Source: JAPYTU01 sp036166735 (GTDB lineage: Bacteria; Bacteroidota; Bacteroidia; Cytophagales; MED-G16). Taken from it: DNA of 5,114 bases. Position 1 is the first letter of the stretch. Each line of letters starts with the position of its first letter. A program made the translations under genes and the position numbers. Under the pieces are notes generated by a model, which worked only from the letters and a program-made list of their open reading frames with translations, was not told the DNA's origin and ran no database searches. Location: positions 1-5,114 of the forward strand of contig JAYZHG010000007.1 of NCBI GenBank assembly GCA_036166735.1. Direction: 5' to 3'. Shown here in pieces: positions 1 through 5,114 of the stretch.

Positions 1-940
1 CTGTTTTTGAACCTTCATTAGTATATCCGCCCCAAATACCATTTACATCTATTGTTGGCCTTATACCAATTCTTTCTACAGTACTAAATCCTTTTTCACC
101 AAAAACTTCATTTATATCTATATGAGATTTAAAATCATCCAAATCAAATGGTACTTTATTTATTTCATCTCTATCACCATTTGAAAACTCTTTTACTTTA
201 TCATAAAATCCAGGTATTTGAACAATACCATTTTCATTCTTCAATGAGCCAATAATTTTACATAAAACATTTATTGGATTATCAACAGCTCCGCCATATG
301 TGCCTGAATGAAGGTCTCTATTTGGGCCTGTAAGTTCTATTTCCATGTATGATAATCCCCGTAAACCAATTGTAATTGAAGGTGTCTCATTGCTTACTAT
401 ACTGGTATCAGAAATTACTATAACATCTGCCTTTAATTTTTCTTTATTATTTATAACAAATTTTTCCAAATTATCTGAGCCGCATTCTTCTTCTCCTTCT
501 ATCATAAATTTTATATTAAAACTTACATCATTTAATTCATGAAGTGTTTCATAAGCTTTTAAATGCATATACATTTGTCCTTTATCATCACACGCTCCTC
601 TAGCATAGATTTTTTTGTTTTTTATAATTGGTTCAAACGGAGGAGAGTCCCACAGTTCATATGGATCTGCGGGTTGAACATCATAATGACCATAAACCAA
701 TATTGTAGGAAAATCTTTGTCTAAAATTTTGTCAGCATAAACAATAGGGTGTCCTTCTGTTTTAATCTTTTCAACATTATCTAATCTTAACAAATTAAAT
801 TGTTTAACTAAAAAGTCAGCAGCCTTATCTACTTCTTTGTTGTATGCGGGATCAGCACTAACAGATTCTATTTTTAACAATTCAAATAATTCGTTTAAGA
901 ATCTTTCTTTATTATCATTTATAAATTGCTGTATTTTCAT
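1..940 (-). CDS. M20-family zinc dipeptidase, N-terminal 313 residues (3' end beyond window)
   Basis: Probable cytoplasmic metallopeptidase of family M20 (the carnosinase/dipeptidase-like branch), which hydrolyses dipeptides or short peptides with a two-zinc centre. The translation starts MKIQQFINDNKERF. Motifs visible in order: GHYDVQP at residues 84-90 (His85 zinc ligand, Asp87 beside it), ARGACDDKG at 113-121 (Asp118 as metal-bridging ligand), EGEEECGS at 148-155 (Glu151 general base, Glu152 zinc ligand), SDTS at 177-180 (Asp178 zinc ligand), then LHSGTYGGAVDNP at 210-222, opening the lid/dimerisation domain with the His (211) typical of this branch. DVNGIWGGYTNEG near residue 300 is also typical. 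Family members are usually about 450-470 residues, so roughly a third is missing, including the last zinc-binding His. The start is the ATG at 940-938; no Shine-Dalgarno sequence precedes it, which is usual in Bacteroidota. It lies 14 bases after the stop of the long upstream gene, so co-transcription is likely. No frameshift or lost catalytic residue is seen. Family assignment is firm; exact substrate is unknown. Confidence 0.95.
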   Translation of the reverse strand, partial: MKIQQFINDNKERFLNELFELLKIESVSADPAYNKEVDKAADFLVKQFNLLRLDNVEKIKTEGHPIVYADKILDKDFPTILVYGHYDVQPADPYELWDSPPFEPIIKNKKIYARGACDDKGQMYMHLKAYETLHELNDVSFNIKFMIEGEEECGSDNLEKFVINNKEKLKADVIVISDTSIVSNETPSITIGLRGLSYMEIELTGPNRDLHSGTYGGAVDNPINVLCKIIGSLKNENGIVQIPGFYDKVKEFSNGDRDEINKVPFDLDDFKSHIDINEVFGEKGFSTVERIGIRPTIDVNGIWGGYTNEGSKT

Positions 941-954
941 GGCACAAATTTATA

Positions 955-3900
955 TTAAAATCCATCATCATCATCATCTGTAATTGTTTTAAAAATCTCA
1001 TCTTCTAAAAATGTATCTGATGGAGATTTTAAATCATATGGCTCTTTAATATTAAAATATTTTAGCCTGAAATTATTAATATAATCTAACGTATATTCCT
1101 CATCAACAATCATTAGTGGAATATATTTATCTTTTGTTGCTCCTATTTCAGTTACATCAGAATTATAAGTTTCAATTGATGAATATGTTCGTAAAATTCC
1201 ACCATCATAATTTAAATATATCCAAAACTCTGGAGCAGGTTGTAAAAAAAGATTAACCTCATAATCATCCTCCGAAAGATATTTGATTTCTAAAAACCCA
1301 TCAACACTGGCATTGATATCATTACTTCCAATATTGGATAAATTTAATGTTGAAGTATTATACCAAGATTTATATTTAGCAGACCAACGAAACTTAGAGT
1401 TTGCTAAAACAAATAAACTATTTAATAATGGGTCTACTAAGCCTAATGGTCGATATTCATTAAGAATTATATTTTCATGTGCAAGAGTTTTTTCATATCC
1501 AACAAGATCAGACAGTCGATACAAAACATCTTCTTCATTATCGTGAGCTAATGGTGCTCCCACCGTTTCAATTATTTCGATAAATTCTAATCCTAAATTA
1601 CTTATAATAGATTTGCGAAGATTAATATCTATAATCATAAACGTTTCAGAAGAAATATTAAAAGAATCCGAATCGACATTTGCAGACATAGAAGAGAAAA
1701 CACTAAAATTAGGATCATTATCTATCAAATTAACTTTGCCTTCAAAAGATAAATCTCCACTATTAGGAGAATACAATAATGAATTTCCATTGTAAACATC
1801 TTCATTTGTTTTATTTTGAGGTTCAATTAAATATTGTTTAGTATAAGAATCGTATGAAAGTTGCCCTGAGGGATTAAAAAAAATAAGGCTTCTTTTTTCA
1901 ACATCATTAGCAAAAAAATTAAAATATAAACCGTTGTTTCTTTTAGAAATTGAAGAAGTAAAATCATTATCATCCTCAGAAATAGTTAAAGCCAATTCAT
2001 CACCAGGAATAAAGTATCCAGAATATGGAATTGCCTCCGAGATCTTAAAATTTTTTAATTCCGAAGGAATAATATCACCATTAAATAACAACTGCTCATT
2101 ATTTGCAACCAATTCTATTTTACCATAAAAACCGAACCCCGGTTCCATTAAAATAGGATTTGATTTGTCTACAATACCGTATGAATAAGTAGATGAAAAC
2201 ATATTGTTATTTTCATTTTCATATGTTTTTAACTCAAATGACGAAAAGGGGATTTCAAAAGTGTCTTCATCAAAATTTATGTATTCGTATATCCCCCTGC
2301 CCTCAAATTTAGTTTTAGATATTAATTTTACATCCGCTTTAATAAACTTATGATATTCATTTAATGTATCTAAAATTAAATCAGCATTTTCTAAAGGTGA
2401 TATTTGAGAATTTTCTAACACTGTAACATTCCCTTTATAAGGAACAATATAAGCATCAGCTATCTGAAGATCAGGAACTTTAGTAAGAAATAATTTTTTT
2501 TGCTCTATATCAAAAATCCCTTTTGATGAACTAATAATTAAATTATTAAAATCATTATTTGTTGAATAAAAATTAGACAAATCAATTTCATTAGATAAAT
2601 TTTCGAAGGTAATTTTTTTGTCTATCCAATCCCATGAAGCAGAAGAAAATGAAGTTGAAAGAGAAGAATATGGTAAAACAAAGTTTTCCAAGTCAAAATA
2701 AGTAGTATTTAAATTGAATTTTTTGGTGTTTAGGCTATAATTTAAAGACACCATCTCTGCGGTTAATATTTCTTTTGAATAACCTAAAGGCTTAAGGTTT
2801 ATACTCGTTTCTTCTGAGGATATTTCAGACATAGAATAACTAAACGCATCAGACTTTAATATAGCTCCGTTTGTTAATACGATTCCTTCGGAAACAACAT
2901 TTGAAGGAAAAATATACATATCACCATAAATAGATACCTCTTTGTCATACGCAGATATTTTAGAGTTATTTATTGAATCATATTTAACATATAAATAGTC
3001 TTCATTAATGTTATTATAGTAGACAAAATCTAAATTATTAAATTCCATCTCTGGAAATTTTTTATTAGATTTTTTCATTTTACCATTACTCATAAATCCT
3101 TTATCTAAGTACCCTTGAATAGAGTCTGGAAAAAGTCTGATTTTATCAGAAAAAACTGAAGTGGTTTGATACATAAAATTACCTTTAACATATAGCCCTG
3201 AAGAGTCCATTTGTATTCTATTGTTTATTGTTATTTTATTATCATAAGCTGGCAACCCCATATTATCAATCTCTCTAACGAAACCAAAAGAATTGTCAGG
3301 CATCGTTATAAGTTTTGCTTCCAAAGGAGATAAAATATTATTTGAATAAAAAACACCATCAAATTCAAACTTAGGTAGACTAGCTTTATCTAAACTATCA
3401 ATTCTAAATTGAGTGATAGAAAAATAAAAGGCACTATCATATTCTAAACCATATTCTTCCGGCATATCAAAATATACTCTAGTACTTTTATCTGAAATAA
3501 AATAAGGATAATTAGCTATTTTTTTCAAAGAAGATTTGTTCTTTGGATGATTAATAAATAAATCTCCTCCGATATTATATAAATAATTATAATTGTCTTT
3601 GGCATTAGTTTTGGAAAGTATTTGTAATGTATCTATTTCTAATAACTGAAGTTTGAATAATTTATAATCAAACAACAAATCCACACCTTTAAAATCAAAT
3701 TTACCCACAGAAATATTTCCCTTGGATTTTATGTTTCTGTTTTTTGACAAAGTAACTATTTTCTCTTTTGGATATATCACAATGTTATTTTTATTACTTA
3801 AAATTATTTCTCTAACACCCTCAAAATACATTTGATTTAAAGGTAAATTATATATCAAATTACTAGATGCTTCTGAGAGAGATTCAAAATACATTTCATC

Positions 3901-5114
3901 GTAATCCGATTTTTTTAAATGAGACAAAAAGTAATGTCTTAATTTTGACAAAACATTAATCATACCGGTCGATGGATCATAAGAAATAAATCCATTTCTC
4001 CATAAATTTATAATACCATTTTCTAATTTTTCTGGTTTTCTTTTATAATAATAGGCTAAGTCTAACAAATAAAAATCTTTTCTTTTTTTGCTTTTATAGT
4101 AACTATAAACAACCTTTAAAATATTAGTCCCATCTAAATTTGTTAAATCATTAAGATTATTATTAGAAAAATAGTTTCTTGAAGAAACTACTAATGGTCT
4201 TTCATTTGGAGCAATTAAAATATTAAATTTCATGTTTTTATCTTCTAATGAATACGTTAAAATATCTGAATTAATTTCTACTTGAAAATAGGTAGAATAG
4301 AATGGTGTTTGCCTTAAAGGTCCTTTTAAATTTAAAAGTTCTATTGTTTTTAAATTTAAATCATAATTTAATTCTATCAATGGATGGTATAAAGAATCTT
4401 GATTATCATAAAATCCAAAATATGTATTTTCTGAAAATATTTTATCCTGCGTTAAAATAAATTCCTTGGATTTAAATTTTAAAAATTTATTTTGTTCAAT
4501 TAAAATCTTAAGCTCTGACTCTTCATTCGAAACACTTTTTGTAAAAAATTTGTTTCCACTTATTGAGATGCCTGAAACAAGTCTTGTTTTATTGTTAATT
4601 GAAATTATATTATTCGAATTATTAGAAACGAACAAAAACCTATTAATTTGTTTAGAGGTATATTCACTTGGTTTATATTCGAATTCCCCTAATACATTTT
4701 TTATATTCTCTGCTCTCAAAACCACATCATTAGAAATAAGCACCCCTGTTTTAATATCAATATTGAAATTATTAAAAGTATATTCAATAAATCCTAAAAA
4801 ATCTATTTCCTGTAAATGTTGAATTTTTGCTGAATTACCTTCAATCAATCCTAAATCCGGATATAAATTAAAATTAGATCTAGCCATCAAAAAATCATCA
4901 TTATTAGACTTAAAATTTAATTCAGTATTGTTAAAATGTATAGCTAAAGTGCCAAGAATAGTTCCATCTGAATTATAAAGATTAGAATCTAAAAACTCTT
5001 CTATACTTATAGATAAATTTCCCTTATTATATGAAATAATATGTGAAGGCGTGTTGATAATCACTTGATTTTCAAAGACATCTAATAAGGTTTTAAAATA
5101 CTGACTGTTTTGAT
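955..5114 (-). CDS. Giant uncharacterised Bacteroidota protein, C-terminal 1385 residues (5' end beyond window)
   Basis: Function unknown. The frame is open from the right edge to the TAA at 957-955. A GTG at 5064 could be read as a start, but coding-like sequence (QNSQYFKTLLDVFENQ) continues in frame upstream to the edge, so the true start and any signal peptide lie outside. Numbering from the first full codon (5112-5110), 1385 residues are visible. Most is predicted beta-rich: alternating short polar and hydrophobic runs, very rich in Asn, Ser, Ile, Leu, Phe and Tyr. There is no cysteine and no hydrophobic run long enough for a membrane helix. Residues about 346-405 differ, looking helical and winged-helix-like. 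Residues about 724-966 have a ladder-like pattern suggestive of a beta-solenoid or OstA-like fold. The protein ends in an acidic tail, DDDDDGF. No catalytic motif was recognised. From memory, phrases such as LSKNRN, the DYD..F.S stretch and EYHKF...GRGIYEYIN resemble very long conserved hypothetical proteins of Bacteroidota; this was not searched. Cell-envelope location is inferred. Confidence is high for the gene, low for any role. Confidence 0.93.
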   Translation of the reverse strand, partial: QNSQYFKTLLDVFENQVIINTPSHIISYNKGNLSISIEEFLDSNLYNSDGTILGTLAIHFNNTELNFKSNNDDFLMARSNFNLYPDLGLIEGNSAKIQHLQEIDFLGFIEYTFNNFNIDIKTGVLISNDVVLRAENIKNVLGEFEYKPSEYTSKQINRFLFVSNNSNNIISINNKTRLVSGISISGNKFFTKSVSNEESELKILIEQNKFLKFKSKEFILTQDKIFSENTYFGFYDNQDSLYHPLIELNYDLNLKTIELLNLKGPLRQTPFYSTYFQVEINSDILTYSLEDKNMKFNILIAPNERPLVVSSRNYFSNNNLNDLTNLDGTNILKVVYSYYKSKKRKDFYLLDLAYYYKRKPEKLENGIINLWRNGFISYDPSTGMINVLSKLRHYFLSHLKKSDYDEMYFESLSEASSNLIYNLPLNQMYFEGVREIILSNKNNIVIYPKEKIVTLSKNRNIKSKGNISVGKFDFKGVDLLFDYKLFKLQLLEIDTLQILSKTNAKDNYNYLYNIGGDLFINHPKNKSSLKKIANYPYFISDKSTRVYFDMPEEYGLEYDSAFYFSITQFRIDSLDKASLPKFEFDGVFYSNNILSPLEAKLITMPDNSFGFVREIDNMGLPAYDNKITINNRIQMDSSGLYVKGNFMYQTTSVFSDKIRLFPDSIQGYLDKGFMSNGKMKKSNKKFPEMEFNNLDFVYYNNINEDYLYVKYDSINNSKISAYDKEVSIYGDMYIFPSNVVSEGIVLTNGAILKSDAFSYSMSEISSEETSINLKPLGYSKEILTAEMVSLNYSLNTKKFNLNTTYFDLENFVLPYSSLSTSFSSASWDWIDKKITFENLSNEIDLSNFYSTNNDFNNLIISSSKGIFDIEQKKLFLTKVPDLQIADAYIVPYKGNVTVLENSQISPLENADLILDTLNEYHKFIKADVKLISKTKFEGRGIYEYINFDEDTFEIPFSSFELKTYENENNNMFSSTYSYGIVDKSNPILMEPGFGFYGKIELVANNEQLLFNGDIIPSELKNFKISEAIPYSGYFIPGDELALTISEDDNDFTSSISKRNNGLYFNFFANDVEKRSLIFFNPSGQLSYDSYTKQYLIEPQNKTNEDVYNGNSLLYSPNSGDLSFEGKVNLIDNDPNFSVFSSMSANVDSDSFNISSETFMIIDINLRKSIISNLGLEFIEIIETVGAPLAHDNEEDVLYRLSDLVGYEKTLAHENIILNEYRPLGLVDPLLNSLFVLANSKFRWSAKYKSWYNTSTLNLSNIGSNDINASVDGFLEIKYLSEDDYEVNLFLQPAPEFWIYLNYDGGILRTYSSIETYNSDVTEIGATKDKYIPLMIVDEEYTLDYINNFRLKYFNIKEPYDLKSPSDTFLEDEIFKTITDDDDDGF
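958..1044 (-). other. Acidic C-terminal tail of the giant protein
   Basis: This encodes the last 29 residues, from EPYDLKSPSD to DDDDDGF. The tail is acidic and probably disordered, with five consecutive Asp encoded by five GAT codons (964-978), followed by Gly-Phe and the stop. On the DNA it is a perfect five-unit ATC/GAT trinucleotide run, which could vary in copy number by slippage without breaking the frame. It does not look like a Bacteroidota type IX secretion sorting domain, which is a longer beta-sandwich. Confidence 0.6.
2215..2943 (-). other. Ladder-like beta-rich region of the giant protein
   Basis: This stretch encodes about residues 724-966. It shows recurring short strands of the type 'G-x-hydrophobic-x-x-(S/N)-x-hydrophobic', for example SEGIVLTNGAILKSDAF, SSSKGIFDIEQKKLFLTKVP, VTVLENSQISPLENADLIL and FEGRGIYEYI, separated by turns of similar length. 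The pattern suits a beta-solenoid or the jelly-roll strands of OstA/LptA-like proteins. The repeats are degenerate, with no exact DNA repetition, so the boundaries are approximate and the fold is an inference. Confidence 0.35.
3898..4077 (-). other. Winged-helix-like segment inside the giant protein
   Basis: This stretch encodes about residues 346-405 of the long protein. It reads as helix (FYLLDLAYYYKRKP), helix (EKLENGIINLWRNG), a short hairpin (FISYDPSTGMINV) and another helix (SKLRHYFLSHLKKSDYD). The order helix, helix ending in a Gly turn, then a two-strand wing resembles a winged-helix module. It is rich in Lys and Arg, unlike the Asn/Ser-rich beta sequence on either side. The fold is inferred by eye only. 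In an exported protein such a module would more likely be a protein-contact element than a DNA-binding one. Confidence 0.4.

Noticed and set aside
345..542. Plus-strand open frame of 65 codons opposite the dipeptidase
   Set aside because: It is antisense to the catalytic-domain coding sequence, including the EGEEE motif, so the minus-strand reading is clearly the real one.
1283..2128. Three plus-strand open frames (1283-1546, 1613-1795, 1934-2128)
   Set aside because: All are short, antisense to the long gene, and show no recognisable domain or translation signal. They are expected by chance opposite a long frame.
4322..4368. Two close copies of a TTTTAAATTTA-type sequence
   Set aside because: They encode similar Leu-Asn-Leu-Lys peptides in the long gene and consist only of A and T. 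They are explained by codon bias and a repeated strand motif, not by a regulatory repeat.
4466..4822. Plus-strand open frame of 118 codons
   Set aside because: It lies wholly antisense within the long minus-strand gene. Its product is a low-complexity Leu/Ile/Ser/Asn string that mirrors the opposite strand, with no motif and no supporting signals.
1..5114. Possible CRISPR array, tRNA, insertion sequence or terminator
   Set aside because: No spaced exact repeats, tRNA-like cloverleaf, transposase motif, terminal inverted repeats or GC-rich hairpin followed by a T-run were seen; nearly all of the window is coding.

Overview
The window is very AT-rich and holds two genes, both on the minus strand. 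Each is cut by a window edge, so neither is complete. Strong A/T bias in codon use, no Shine-Dalgarno signal before the one visible start codon, and the character of both proteins point to a Bacteroidota bacterium, probably a low-GC member of the Flavobacteriales. That placement is an inference from style; there is no rRNA or other taxonomic marker here.

Layout, read in the direction of transcription (right to left): positions 5114 to 955 carry the 3' part of a very long gene, with at least 1385 residues visible and no start seen. After a 14-base gap, positions 940 to 1 carry the first 313 codons of an M20-family zinc dipeptidase. The active-site motifs of its catalytic domain are intact; the C-terminal third lies beyond position 1. 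Apart from the 14-base gap there is no non-coding sequence. I see no RNA genes, mobile elements, CRISPR arrays or long repeats. The shorter plus-strand open frames at 345-542, 1283-1546, 1613-1795, 1934-2128 and 4466-4822 all lie antisense inside these two genes and look like shadows.

The two genes are close enough to be co-transcribed, but the sequence does not show a functional link. The dipeptidase would be a cytoplasmic peptide-hydrolysing enzyme. The long protein has no recognised enzymatic motif, no cysteine in the visible part, no visible membrane segment and a strongly beta-rich, Asn/Ser-rich composition. These suggest an exported or cell-envelope protein. It resembles, from memory, a family of giant conserved uncharacterised proteins of Bacteroidota. 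It is the part of the window most worth following up, especially a winged-helix-like segment at about 3898-4077 set within otherwise beta-rich sequence.
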